This document shows, piece by piece, positions 14,987 through 23,439 of a DNA stretch of 32,938 nt. Under the pieces are notes generated by a model that was not told the origin of the DNA, made no database searches, and saw nothing but the letters and a program-made list of their open reading frames with translations. The stretch is from DATGUN01 sp035301285 (GTDB lineage: Bacteria > Bacillota > Bacilli > Bacillales > Amphibacillaceae): positions 1 through 32,938 of the forward strand of contig DATGUN010000061.1 in the NCBI GenBank assembly GCA_035301285.1, given 5' to 3'. Made by a program: the position numbers and the translations under genes. Numbering within the stretch: position 1 is the stretch's first letter; each line of letters begins with the position of its first letter.

Positions 14987-17146
14987 ATGATAAGATTATT
15001 AAAAAAAGGTTTCAGGACTTTTGTTATGAAAGAAAATGGTGCTGTCTCTATTTATGCTATCATTGTTATCCTCTTTGTTTTTTTGTTCAATGCTGTTTTA
15101 ATAGATTTTGTACGCATTATGGTTGCAGAATACCAAACCGAAATAGCATCAAAAGAAGCTGTTCGTTCCGCATTTGGACAATATGATCAAGATGTTCAGG
15201 ATAAAGGATTGTTTGCTATCAGTCCTGATGGTGAGGATCCTGATGCTGTTTTTGAAAAAGTATTTAAAGAAAATCTAGCTGTTGAAGATGATGACTATTT
15301 TCGCTTTGTTGACACGAAAATGGAAGAAGCCAATTTGGTACCTGATGAAAACCGTTCTTTTGCCAATAAAAACATTATGGAATATCAAATGTTGGAAGAT
15401 ATGAAATATAAAGCACCCATTGAATTCGGTGAGATGATTGTTGATAGTATTTTGCCTTATACATGTACGATGAGGGATGCAACAGTCGTCAATGATATAG
15501 CTGATGAGGTGCAAGATAAAGCGGAAGACAGGGACGAAAAAATCAATGAAGCTATCGACCATATAAAAAACATACAAGAAAGATTTGAAGGTACGGATTC
15601 ATCAGTCAACGGATCGGGATCGGCAGATGATTACCCCATTGCTAAAAATCTCGAAGATATCCGGGAACAAAATGAGGAATATCATGAAGATGATGAGGAT
15701 AACCCGACTTATGTCATGAATTCAAAAAATGTGATTCAAGGTATTAAGTCAGATGCAAAATATGCCTTTGAAGAAATGGCGAAAGCCGAAGTGGCCCTGG
15801 AAAAGGCTGAGAAAGCTAATAAGAACCTCGGGGAATCGATTGATGAGGCAGAAGAAGATGCAGCGGAAAATTATGAAGATATAAAAACCGATCAATGTAG
15901 CGAAGCAAAAGTCGGTGATGCAGAAGAAGAACTCGAAGAAATACAAGGTCAATTAAAACAATATTACATCGACCCTGAGGAATCTGATTTCTTTTCAATC
16001 GCAACGGAAAAACTCTCGGATGCAAAGTATTCTATAAATGGTGACACCCTTGATTCGAAAACGTTATTCCCTTTTGTAAAATACCAATTGGATGACTGGG
16101 ATCATATGTTAGATGAAGAAAATATTAAACCTGTGATAAACATTATGCAAGAACGATTTGATATCGCAAGTGATGATGTGGATGATGCTCGAAAATATGT
16201 TGATGAGAATTACGAAGAGATGCCCAGTGACGGAAGTGATGATAGTTCTTTATCAGAAGCTTTTGAAGCCATGAATAAAATTAAGGAAATACTTGGGAAA
16301 GGAAAAGCGATTGGAAAAGACTTTGAAGCATATGCATCCCTTGAAACACTGATTAATCAATATGAAGGGACCATTGCTGATCATGATGAAGGATTGGATT
16401 TAGAAGACCCACAAGATAGTGCGGATGGGTTTCTTGATAAAATCATGAATATATTCAGTGCAATGACGAAAATGGGAGAGAATATGCGGAATGAAGCATA
16501 CGTAAATGAATATATTCTCACCAGATTCAGTACCAATCAAAAAATGGATATCTTGAACCCTACCAACATACCGGAAACATTTTTGTTGAAAAATAGGGAA
16601 GTCGAATACATTCTTTATGGACAACATACACCAGGTGCAAATTATGCACTTGCTTTGGGAGAGTTGGCGGGAGTACGTTTTGCACTAAATTTTGTAGCGG
16701 CATTTACAAAAAGGCAAGTCCAAATAGTTGTCTTGCCACTTCCTAAGGTATTGGCAGCTATTTCATGGGCCTTTCAAAGAACAGTGACAGATTTAAAAAA
16801 TGTGACAAGTGATAAGAAAAAAGATCCACCTTTTTTAAATATTACGGGAGTAAAAACGTTTAGACCCGATTATACATTTTATTTACGATTATTTTTATTT
16901 TTACATCCAGATAAGGAAGATCAACGAATCACACGAATGCAAGCTTTGATTGATTATAATAAAGATAAAAGCGCTGATAGTGTCTTAAAAGATGCACCAA
17001 CATATGCTTCAGCAACTGCTGAATCGTCAGTGGATTTATGGTTCCTTCCATCATTGATTGAGATGTTTGATAAGGCGAACGTTTTAGAAGGAAAGGTTGA
17101 AAATGGAAGATACCATATAAAAAAAGAAGTTGATTATTCTTATTAA
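14987..17146 (+). CDS. Large TadG/DUF5702-like pilus protein with coiled-coil insert
   Basis: 719-aa protein. After a short basic leader, KENG precedes AVSIYAIIVILFVFLFNAVL, a pseudopilin-like membrane helix without the +5 Glu. The next region (YQTEIASKEAVRSAFGQYD, then DKGLFAI) matches the style of DUF5702/TadG-like proteins in Firmicutes. Residues about 70-480 are strongly acidic and largely helical, probably coiled coil (for example EEMAKAEVALEKAEKANKNL). The last 180 residues hold hydrophobic segments around GANYALALGELAGVRFALNF. AAGGGGGG precedes the ATG. It is much larger than ordinary TadE/F proteins and could be a pilus-tip adhesin or cell-wall-spanning scaffold (inference). Confidence 0.7.
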   Translation: MIRLLKKGFRTFVMKENGAVSIYAIIVILFVFLFNAVLIDFVRIMVAEYQTEIASKEAVRSAFGQYDQDVQDKGLFAISPDGEDPDAVFEKVFKENLAVEDDDYFRFVDTKMEEANLVPDENRSFANKNIMEYQMLEDMKYKAPIEFGEMIVDSILPYTCTMRDATVVNDIADEVQDKAEDRDEKINEAIDHIKNIQERFEGTDSSVNGSGSADDYPIAKNLEDIREQNEEYHEDDEDNPTYVMNSKNVIQGIKSDAKYAFEEMAKAEVALEKAEKANKNLGESIDEAEEDAAENYEDIKTDQCSEAKVGDAEEELEEIQGQLKQYYIDPEESDFFSIATEKLSDAKYSINGDTLDSKTLFPFVKYQLDDWDHMLDEENIKPVINIMQERFDIASDDVDDARKYVDENYEEMPSDGSDDSSLSEAFEAMNKIKEILGKGKAIGKDFEAYASLETLINQYEGTIADHDEGLDLEDPQDSADGFLDKIMNIFSAMTKMGENMRNEAYVNEYILTRFSTNQKMDILNPTNIPETFLLKNREVEYILYGQHTPGANYALALGELAGVRFALNFVAAFTKRQVQIVVLPLPKVLAAISWAFQRTVTDLKNVTSDKKKDPPFLNITGVKTFRPDYTFYLRLFLFLHPDKEDQRITRMQALIDYNKDKSADSVLKDAPTYASATAESSVDLWFLPSLIEMFDKANVLEGKVENGRYHIKKEVDYSY

Positions 17147-17169
17147 AATGATTGAAAGGATTGATGAAA

Positions 17170-17880
17170 ATGGCCACACGAAAAGTACATATATATGCAG
17201 GGGTAGCAATCTTGATGTTATTCATGATTTTTGCCGGATGCAGCAGTGATAATAACAATGCGAACAACACAGAAAATAATGCCAATCAAGAAGAAACCAA
17301 TACACCTTCAAATAATGAAAATGATAATCAATCGGGTTCGGGCAATAATAATGATGAGGCGAATAACGGAGATAATAATACGGATGAGGGTGAGAATGAT
17401 AACAATGTAGAAGATAATGATGAAAAGGTAGATGAGAGTGCTTCCGGCGATTGGGGCGATGATGAACTGGAGCTAAGTATTGGTGATACAGGAACGCTTC
17501 ACAATAATTTTTCCAAAACTGAGATAACATTGGATTCTGTGGAAGTCATTGAAGATGAAGATGATGAAACCTATTTCGGTCAGTTTACGGTTTTAAATAT
17601 GACGGTTAAAAACATTGGTGATGAACCTGTTCCACACGAAGATATATTTGAAGCGACTGAACTGGCAGCCGAAGACTTGGATGTAGGCGGAGAAGTTTGG
17701 GAAATATTTGATGGTGTATCAGGGGATTGGCCAGATGAAATAGATGTGGATGAAGAAGCTTCTGGACGATTGGTTTTTGATGTGGAAGAGGCTGATGAAT
17801 ATGAGCTGCAGATAGACTTCGGTCTTGGATCTGTATCTAATAAAGTATCATTTCAGTTTGATGAGGATGAGATAGACTGA
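17170..17880 (+). CDS. DUF4352-type lipoprotein within the pilus operon
   Basis: 236-aa lipoprotein. The signal peptide has lipobox FAGC (Cys about 23), followed by a low-complexity Asn/Asp/Glu linker of about 80 residues. A C-terminal domain resembling DUF4352 follows (LSIGDTGTLHNN, then FTVLNMTVKNIGDEPVPHED). Such domains are immunoglobulin-like and common in Gram-positive lipoproteins. Start choice: ATG at 17170 is 9 bases from AAAGGA, while ATG at 17164 is only 3 bases away. It lies 23 bases after the TadG-like gene and is co-directional. It may anchor or chaperone pilus parts outside the membrane (inference). The linker length suggests a need to cross the cell wall. Confidence 0.75.
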   Translation: MATRKVHIYAGVAILMLFMIFAGCSSDNNNANNTENNANQEETNTPSNNENDNQSGSGNNNDEANNGDNNTDEGENDNNVEDNDEKVDESASGDWGDDELELSIGDTGTLHNNFSKTEITLDSVEVIEDEDDETYFGQFTVLNMTVKNIGDEPVPHEDIFEATELAAEDLDVGGEVWEIFDGVSGDWPDEIDVDEEASGRLVFDVEEADEYELQIDFGLGSVSNKVSFQFDEDEID

Positions 17881-17954
17881 TTCGCATGATTCCTTCGGCA
17901 ACATGCGTCTGGATGAATATGTGATGACGTTTATAACATGAAGGGGTGGCTACT

Positions 17955-18527
17955 TTGCAGTTAAGGGATGAAGATGGAAGCATAACATTAGAAGCAGCAT
18001 TTGTGTTACCCATATTTATGGTATTCATAGTATTTATGGCTTCTTTTATTCGCATTTCCATCGCGGAAATCAATCTTAATAAAGCAGTATCTGAGACGAC
18101 TGAAGTTATTGCCACCCATGCTTATCCCGCAACGATTTTATCTAATGGAGTGGAAAGTGTTGCTGAAGACAAAGTTTCGGGCATAAGTTCAAATTTACTT
18201 AGTTTATCGGAACTGGAGGACTTTGCCAATACGACACTTAAAGATGTATTTGATCTTGATATATCAGCTTCAGGGTTTATAAATGATTTGTCTGAAAGTA
18301 TCATACAAAAAGAGGTAAAAAAAAGATATAAGGAAAATACGGATTCATCATTTGAACCGGATATTTCGGTTGAATTGGATTTACCAACATCGATTAATGG
18401 CAGTAGTGAAGGATCCTATCTTGGTGTTACAGCCTCTTATGACTTGGGGTTAAATGTCCCATTTATGGATTATACGATTACTTTGAAGAAGAAGGGTTAT
18501 GGACGTTTATGGACTGGTGCTCATTAA
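17955..18527 (+). CDS. Second TadE-like pseudopilin
   Basis: 190-aa pseudopilin. A very short leader LRDEDG is followed by SITLEAAFVLPIFMVFIVFM, with Glu at +5 after the expected Gly cut, then a soluble domain of about 150 residues with Ser/Thr-rich and acidic segments. The start is taken as TTG at 17955; AAGGGGTGG lies just upstream, while the in-frame GTG at 17946 falls inside that ribosome site. It is about 75 bases downstream of the lipoprotein gene and ends just before the peptidase pair. It probably assembles with the other TadE-like protein as a minor pilin. Confidence 0.78.
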   Translation: MQLRDEDGSITLEAAFVLPIFMVFIVFMASFIRISIAEINLNKAVSETTEVIATHAYPATILSNGVESVAEDKVSGISSNLLSLSELEDFANTTLKDVFDLDISASGFINDLSESIIQKEVKKRYKENTDSSFEPDISVELDLPTSINGSSEGSYLGVTASYDLGLNVPFMDYTITLKKKGYGRLWTGAH

Positions 18528-18550
18528 CTTAAAATGTAGTGGGTGTTTCC

Positions 18551-19072
18551 ATGTTAGAATTATATGATTATGTTTTTTTCATATTTCTCATCTTGGCGGT
18601 TATTTCAGTTATGAGGTATCAAAGAATTCCGGGTAAATATCCTATTTTAGGGATATTGATAGGTCTATCTTGTTATGTCATCCAAGATGGTTTTACAGGT
18701 TTCATGAATTCAATGTCTGGTATAGTAATGGGTTTGATTATCAGCTTTTTTTTGTATTACCTCAGAGCACTTAGTCTAGAAGATATTATACTTTTTGTTG
18801 CAATGGGCTCATTTTTAGGCTTTGAAGATTTATTATATACATCAATGTACACCATATTTTTTAGTCTCGTTATCGGCGTTATTATGTTGTTGATCAAACG
18901 AATGAAACGAATGAATAAGATATGGAATCAATGCGTTGAGTGGTTAAATACTTTTATAGCCTATGATTTGAAAAGCGTCGTTCTACAGCAGAAACAAGAT
19001 GCCATACATTTTCCCATTATATATGCCATATTACCAGCTGTCATTTTGCACTATTTATCATTGTATGGCTGA
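18551..19072 (+). CDS. Degenerate prepilin peptidase paralogue, likely inactive
   Basis: 173-aa polytopic membrane protein colinear with the active A24 peptidase encoded next (19183-19701), including the C-terminal FPxxYAxxPAVxxxYxxxY pattern. Both catalytic aspartates appear altered: the active enzyme's ALITDIKYKKIPN is AVISVMRYQRIPG here, and its IGAGDVKLFVAIGS is LSLEDIILFVAMGS (Asp kept, but the GxGD glycines lost). It is therefore probably a pseudo-enzyme, perhaps a membrane partner of the active peptidase. The start at 18551 is weakly supported by GGGTG; GTG at 18539 is an alternative. It is intact and free of stops, which argues for selection. Confidence 0.75.
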   Translation: MLELYDYVFFIFLILAVISVMRYQRIPGKYPILGILIGLSCYVIQDGFTGFMNSMSGIVMGLIISFFLYYLRALSLEDIILFVAMGSFLGFEDLLYTSMYTIFFSLVIGVIMLLIKRMKRMNKIWNQCVEWLNTFIAYDLKSVVLQQKQDAIHFPIIYAILPAVILHYLSLYG

Positions 19073-19182
19073 GCTGACCTACAGCAAGCTTTGTTTAATG
19101 TTGCGATGAGATGGAACGTATAAAAGCATGTAGATTGATAGAGGCACCTTTAAAAAAGTATTGTCCGAAAAGAGGTTCATTT

Positions 19183-19701
19183 ATGCTACATATTCAAGAT
19201 TATATTCTATTTATTGTGTTAATCATTGCGCTCATAACAGATATTAAATATAAAAAAATACCTAACTGGCTCACAGTTGGGGCATTGGCTGTAGGGATTA
19301 TTTCTCATCTTATCACAGGTGGAATCGATGGTCTTATATTTTCTTTTTATGGGTTATTAGTTGCCGGCGCCATTTTCATCTTTTTGCATATATTTAAAGC
19401 TATCGGGGCAGGGGATGTTAAGTTGTTTGTTGCGATTGGGTCACTTGTGGGAATGAGAATGGTACTTGATATGACAATGTATGCCATTATTTTTGCTGGA
19501 GTGATCGGATTGGTTATCCTTCTCGTTACGAAGACATTTCTCCGTAATGTGGCGAGTGCTATATTCTCATTTGTCAATGCATTTCTCTCTAAAAAGTTGG
19601 AACCACTCGAAGAATTCAAGGTCACCAAAGGTACGAAATTCCCATTTATGTATGCTGTTATGCCCGCTGTTGTTGTTTCATATTATTATGTACTATTTTA
19701 A
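19183..19701 (+). CDS. A24 prepilin peptidase (TadV/CpaA-like)
   Basis: 172-aa membrane aspartyl protease of the TadV/CpaA class. It contains the first catalytic Asp in LITDIKYKKIPNWLT (about residue 19) and the second in the GAGD motif IGAGDVKLFVAIGSLVG (about residue 80). Five to six membrane helices are apparent. It cuts the leader from Flp and TadE-like prepilins at the cytoplasmic face. The start at 19183 is backed by AAAGAGGT 7 bases upstream; the reading frame is open to 19111 but without a ribosome site there. It is preceded by a degenerate homologue, giving an active/inactive tandem pair. Confidence 0.9.
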   Translation: MLHIQDYILFIVLIIALITDIKYKKIPNWLTVGALAVGIISHLITGGIDGLIFSFYGLLVAGAIFIFLHIFKAIGAGDVKLFVAIGSLVGMRMVLDMTMYAIIFAGVIGLVILLVTKTFLRNVASAIFSFVNAFLSKKLEPLEEFKVTKGTKFPFMYAVMPAVVVSYYYVLF

Positions 19702-19738
19702 AAGTTGAATTTTGTTATGGAATTGAATAAGCAAAGGG

Positions 19739-19766
19739 TTGATACATAGATTAAAAGAATTATAAA
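19739..19766 (+). promoter_or_regulatory. Possible internal promoter before the phospho-signalling module
   Basis: TTGATA and TATAAA are separated by 16 bases, a fair sigma-A match. The predicted start site would fall about 7 bases further on, just upstream of or at the GAGGAGGG ribosome site of the FHA gene, so the transcript would have a very short leader. It could allow the signalling genes to be expressed apart from the pilus genes. Confidence 0.3.
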
Positions 19767-19786
19767 TAGTGAGGAGGGCTCATCCA

Positions 19787-21595
19787 ATGGAAACATCCAT
19801 TTACGGCTTGAAATGTGAATTCAATTATCAGAATGAGCAATCGATTATGTTTTATGAGAATAATGGTAAAGAACTTACAACGGATGATTTCAATTCTGTC
19901 CAGTTGAAAATGATTCAGTCCAATCGTATACCACATCTATTGCCATTAAACGTTGAGAATATCGACTTATCTGCCAAGCTTTATTACAACATTCAATCGA
20001 AAAGCAAAATCATTTCTTTTTTCCGGAATAATAGGGCGACGATGAATGATTACTATCAGTTGTTTCTTTCAATTGTGAAAGCATTGGAAGATAGTGGTTC
20101 GTATATGCTTAACCAGGAACATTATATCTTACATACCGATTATATTTTTGTCGGTAGGAATGCCAGTGATGTTTATCTGGCTTATCTGCCTGTTGAAAAC
20201 CTTGAACGAGAAACGACCGCACTTGAAGATATGAAACAGTTATTGACGGATATTGCAGGGGAAGTGGAAGGCCTGCAAGGCAATGAGTTCAAAAGCATCT
20301 TGAACTATATTCGCAGCCACAACTTCAGTCTGCCAGGGTTGAAAAAATTATTGGTCGATTTAATGTCGGTCCGTTCCAATGTGCATCAGCCACAAAACAA
20401 CGCTCCAATGGGGATGCCAAATCAAGATATACCGGGTGAGAGTGATGCAACTGTTTCTCAAGGAAGGGGTATCGGAGACGGAAGCAATCGCAACCATTCC
20501 CAAAACACCCCCAATAAACAGCAAAAAGTGGTGGCGGGAAGTGAATCCAAGCAAGTGAAAGAGAAGAAAGTGCTACCTAAACTATCATCCAGAGAAGCGG
20601 TTTACTTGTTAGCAGCAGTGCTTTTAGGCATTGCCATTACGTGGAAAATTTATGAGATGATACCGAACAATATCATGCTGATTGTTTGTACCGTGATTTC
20701 TATTGGAATGGCCGTTGCTGGATTTGTCTACTGGAAAGTGTGGCGTCCAGGTGTGCAACCGGAAATAAAAACAGTTGTCACGTCGAAAAATAAAAAACAA
20801 AAGAAGGCTGTAACACCGACGGAACCACTACAAAACCAACAGAATCAGACACAGAACGCACCATCGAATGGTCAGATGAACCAGCAGTCAATGAATCAAC
20901 AGGTTCCTCAGCAGCAAGGTCTGGGAGCGGGAGCCAATATGAATCAGCCTTCACAACCACAAATGAATCAAGAGCCTGAACCCAATCCGGCATTTCAACA
21001 AGAGACAAACCATTCCCAAGGGTTAGGTATGCCGCGACAGCAAGGTGTGAATCCGGCGAATGAATCGTCCAAGCAACATATGGATCAGAATCCCGATCCG
21101 GGCCATTCGTTTCAGCAACCACAACCGGAGGATCCTGCCCATCATGCAGCACATCCTTCATTTGAATCTGGACATGCGTATGCTGCGGCGACAGAACCTT
21201 CATTTAACACAGCGAATGCGGATGATACTGTTCTTCTTGATGACGAAGACGATATGCCAGAATCAAGTGATGCGCACATTCAAATGCCTTTTCTGATCAG
21301 AACCACTGAAGATGGCCAGACGAATACGATTCAAATTGACCAGACCAATTTCCTTATCGGCAGGAATGATGATTCGGTAAATTATGTTGATAAAACACGT
21401 GGTATATCAAGACTTCATGCTGAAATCATCCGGATTGATCCATCAAATTATGGTATCAAAGATTTAGGCTCCAAAAATGGGTCTAAATTGAATGGTGAAG
21501 CGATGGTGCCATATAAAGTATATGCTTTAAATGAAGAGGATGTATTTGTGCTCGGAAAAGCAACGTACACATATACATGGAGCGCTGATCAATGA
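19787..21595 (+). CDS. Membrane FHA-domain protein with DUF6382-like N-terminus
   Basis: 602-aa phospho-Thr reader. Residues 1-190 form a domain resembling the DUF6382 family often fused to FHA. A polar linker follows, then two adjacent hydrophobic helices (about 270-320), then a long Gln/Asn/Pro-rich low-complexity linker (about 345-480). The C-terminal FHA domain (about 505-600) shows FLIGRNDD, ISRLHAEI and LGSKNGSKLNG, the conserved Arg, Ser-Arg-x-H and Asn residues that bind phosphothreonine. The start at 19787 follows GAGGAGGG. It overlaps the phosphatase gene by 4 bases (ATGA). It is the likely docking protein for the kinase encoded at 22509-23414 (inference). Confidence 0.85.
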   Translation: METSIYGLKCEFNYQNEQSIMFYENNGKELTTDDFNSVQLKMIQSNRIPHLLPLNVENIDLSAKLYYNIQSKSKIISFFRNNRATMNDYYQLFLSIVKALEDSGSYMLNQEHYILHTDYIFVGRNASDVYLAYLPVENLERETTALEDMKQLLTDIAGEVEGLQGNEFKSILNYIRSHNFSLPGLKKLLVDLMSVRSNVHQPQNNAPMGMPNQDIPGESDATVSQGRGIGDGSNRNHSQNTPNKQQKVVAGSESKQVKEKKVLPKLSSREAVYLLAAVLLGIAITWKIYEMIPNNIMLIVCTVISIGMAVAGFVYWKVWRPGVQPEIKTVVTSKNKKQKKAVTPTEPLQNQQNQTQNAPSNGQMNQQSMNQQVPQQQGLGAGANMNQPSQPQMNQEPEPNPAFQQETNHSQGLGMPRQQGVNPANESSKQHMDQNPDPGHSFQQPQPEDPAHHAAHPSFESGHAYAAATEPSFNTANADDTVLLDDEDDMPESSDAHIQMPFLIRTTEDGQTNTIQIDQTNFLIGRNDDSVNYVDKTRGISRLHAEIIRIDPSNYGIKDLGSKNGSKLNGEAMVPYKVYALNEEDVFVLGKATYTYTWSADQ

Positions 21596-22488
21596 GAAAT
21601 TGGCAAACAGGTGTCGCCACACATCGAGGCACTAAAAAACAGAACAATGAAGACTCCTTTTTATACCGAATTTCCAAGGATCATAAAGGAAATGAAATTG
21701 CGTTGTTCGTTGTGGCAGATGGGATGGGTGGTTATGAGGTTGGTGATGAAGCAAGCAGGTTGGCGATAAAAGCGTTTAAAGACTGGTGGGAGAAACGGAT
21801 CAACAAACTTATGAAAAAACGCCATGTCATGAAACATATCATCCGTGAAGGGACTAAGGTTTTTCATGAAATCAATGCCACCATTAAAGAAACTGGGAGA
21901 CGTAAAGGAAAGAAGATGGGAACGACGGCTTCATTCCTTGTAATGTACCATAAACAATATGCGATTATTCATGTTGGTGACAGCCGTATATACAGATTGA
22001 AAGGTTGGGATTATGATAGTCCGTATCTGCAGATGGAAGCTTTCAGCCAAGAATCGCATGATCAGAATACGGTCCTTCTGGAACAAGAGCCAGAATTGTT
22101 ACAGTTGACTGAAGACCATTCATGGGTTGAGACACAGATCAGACAAGGAAAGTTATCCAAAGAGGCAGCGAGAAATCATCCAAAACGTAATGTTCTGGTG
22201 CAATGTCTGGGGATAAAAAAAGAAATCAATCCTTTTATTGAATCCGGAACCTATCTTCATAGCGATTTATTTGTCCTTTGCAGTGATGGGTTCCATTCCC
22301 TTTTTTCCGATCAGGATATCAAAAATATGCTTCTTGGATTGGATAAGGAATATGGTGACTTGCAATCAATTTGTGAATACCTGATTAACTTTTCCAATTT
22401 CTCAGAGGCACATGACAATGTGACATTGATGCTCATTCGACAGGTTTATATCGCGAATAAGAAGAAGCCATTACTACCATTTTTTTGA
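21592..22488 (+). CDS. PP2C-family Ser/Thr protein phosphatase
   Basis: 298-aa metal-dependent phosphatase of the PP2C family. It has the expected motifs in order: KKQNNEDSF near residue 16, VADGMGGYEVGDEAS, MGTTASF, the VGDSRIYRL segment, LCSDGFHSLF and a final DNVTLMLI. No membrane helix is present, so it should be cytosolic. It reverses phosphorylation made by the kinase encoded 20 bases downstream, as in PrpC/PrkC pairs. The central part (about 145-175) carries an insertion with acidic and Gln-rich sequence, longer than in PrpC. The start overlaps the FHA stop (ATGA), indicating coupled translation. Confidence 0.92.
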   Translation: MRNWQTGVATHRGTKKQNNEDSFLYRISKDHKGNEIALFVVADGMGGYEVGDEASRLAIKAFKDWWEKRINKLMKKRHVMKHIIREGTKVFHEINATIKETGRRKGKKMGTTASFLVMYHKQYAIIHVGDSRIYRLKGWDYDSPYLQMEAFSQESHDQNTVLLEQEPELLQLTEDHSWVETQIRQGKLSKEAARNHPKRNVLVQCLGIKKEINPFIESGTYLHSDLFVLCSDGFHSLFSDQDIKNMLLGLDKEYGDLQSICEYLINFSNFSEAHDNVTLMLIRQVYIANKKKPLLPFF

Positions 22489-22508
22489 CATGTTAAAGGA
22501 TGAATGTG

Positions 22509-23414
22509 ATGAGTAAACATGGGATTGAGATTGGAAATGCCGATATGATTGGTGACAAATATAAAGTGCTGACACATGTCGCAACAGGTGGTATGTCGGA
22601 GGTCTATCTCGTTGAGGAAGTCGATACCTTTGGTCGGACATGGGCGCTTAAAGTTGCCAATATGAAGGATAAGCTGGCACAAACATTGGTCGATGAAACG
22701 AAAATCCTAAGTGAACTGGATCACCACAGTCTTCCGAAAGTAGCCGATTTTTATCGGACAGATGATTATTTTTATCTTGTTATGGAATATGCTCAAGGTC
22801 CTGTTTTGGATGATTACTTCGAGGAAAATCATAACCATCTGCCACTTGATGTGATTGTGAACATTGGCATTCAGCTATGTGATTGTCTGTCATATCTGCA
22901 TGGATTGGAGGATCCCATTATTTATCGCGATATCAAACCCGGAAATATCATTCTCCGTCCGGATGGTAAGATCATGCTCGTGGATTTTGGCATTGCGAGA
23001 AAGTTCGATAAGCACAAAATAAAAGATACAGTAAGAATTGGGACGGTTGGATTTGCGGCACCGGAACAATTTGAAAAGAAACAGACGGATTCACGTTCAG
23101 ATCTATATTCACTTGGAGCATTGCTGTTTTATTTGTTATCGAGTGGAGAGTATGTTTATAAGGCGGGTGTACAAAAGGATTCGTTTATGAAACGTACACC
23201 GAAACGTCTAAAGAAAGGCATCCAAAAACTTGTGGCACAAAATCCGGATGACAGGATACAGGATGCAGCAGTTGTGAAGGACATCCTTGTACAGACGCAA
23301 GCGGAACTACAAAAGTCAGCCGTGAAGAACAAACGTTCAATCGTTTATACGGCGGTATTATCATCTATCGCCATCATATTGACGGTTTTTGGGATATTCC
23401 TTTTCATACGTTGA
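22509..23414 (+). CDS. Membrane Ser/Thr protein kinase (no PASTA domains)
   Basis: 301-aa Hanks-type kinase. Residues about 17-270 are the kinase domain: Gly-rich loop VATGGMSEVYLVE, ALKVANM with the ATP-binding Lys, catalytic IYRDIKPGNI, LVDFGIARK, and FAAPEQFE for the APE motif. All key catalytic residues are present, so it should be active. One C-terminal membrane helix (SSIAIILTVFGIFLFI) ends the protein with almost no outer domain, unlike PrkC, which has PASTA sensors. Any input must come from inside or through a partner, such as the EssB-like protein encoded next. The start at 22509 is 8 bases from AAAGGA; an ATG at 22500 overlaps that site. Confidence 0.92.
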   Translation: MSKHGIEIGNADMIGDKYKVLTHVATGGMSEVYLVEEVDTFGRTWALKVANMKDKLAQTLVDETKILSELDHHSLPKVADFYRTDDYFYLVMEYAQGPVLDDYFEENHNHLPLDVIVNIGIQLCDCLSYLHGLEDPIIYRDIKPGNIILRPDGKIMLVDFGIARKFDKHKIKDTVRIGTVGFAAPEQFEKKQTDSRSDLYSLGALLFYLLSSGEYVYKAGVQKDSFMKRTPKRLKKGIQKLVAQNPDDRIQDAAVVKDILVQTQAELQKSAVKNKRSIVYTAVLSSIAIILTVFGIFLFIR

Positions 23415-23439
23415 CTGGTTTGATGAAGGAGGTAACAAA

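Noticed and set aside
14956..15186. 76-codon + strand reading frame
   Set aside because: It overlaps the start of the 719-residue pilus gene in another frame and has Cys/Tyr-rich shadow composition.
17260..17440. Microsatellite in the pilus lipoprotein gene
   Set aside because: AAT/GAT-rich because of an Asn/Asp linker; no regular unit and the frame is open.
20820..21120. Tandem DNA repeat in the FHA gene
   Set aside because: The Gln/Asn/Pro-rich codons look repetitive, but no fixed repeat unit is present; it is a low-complexity protein linker.
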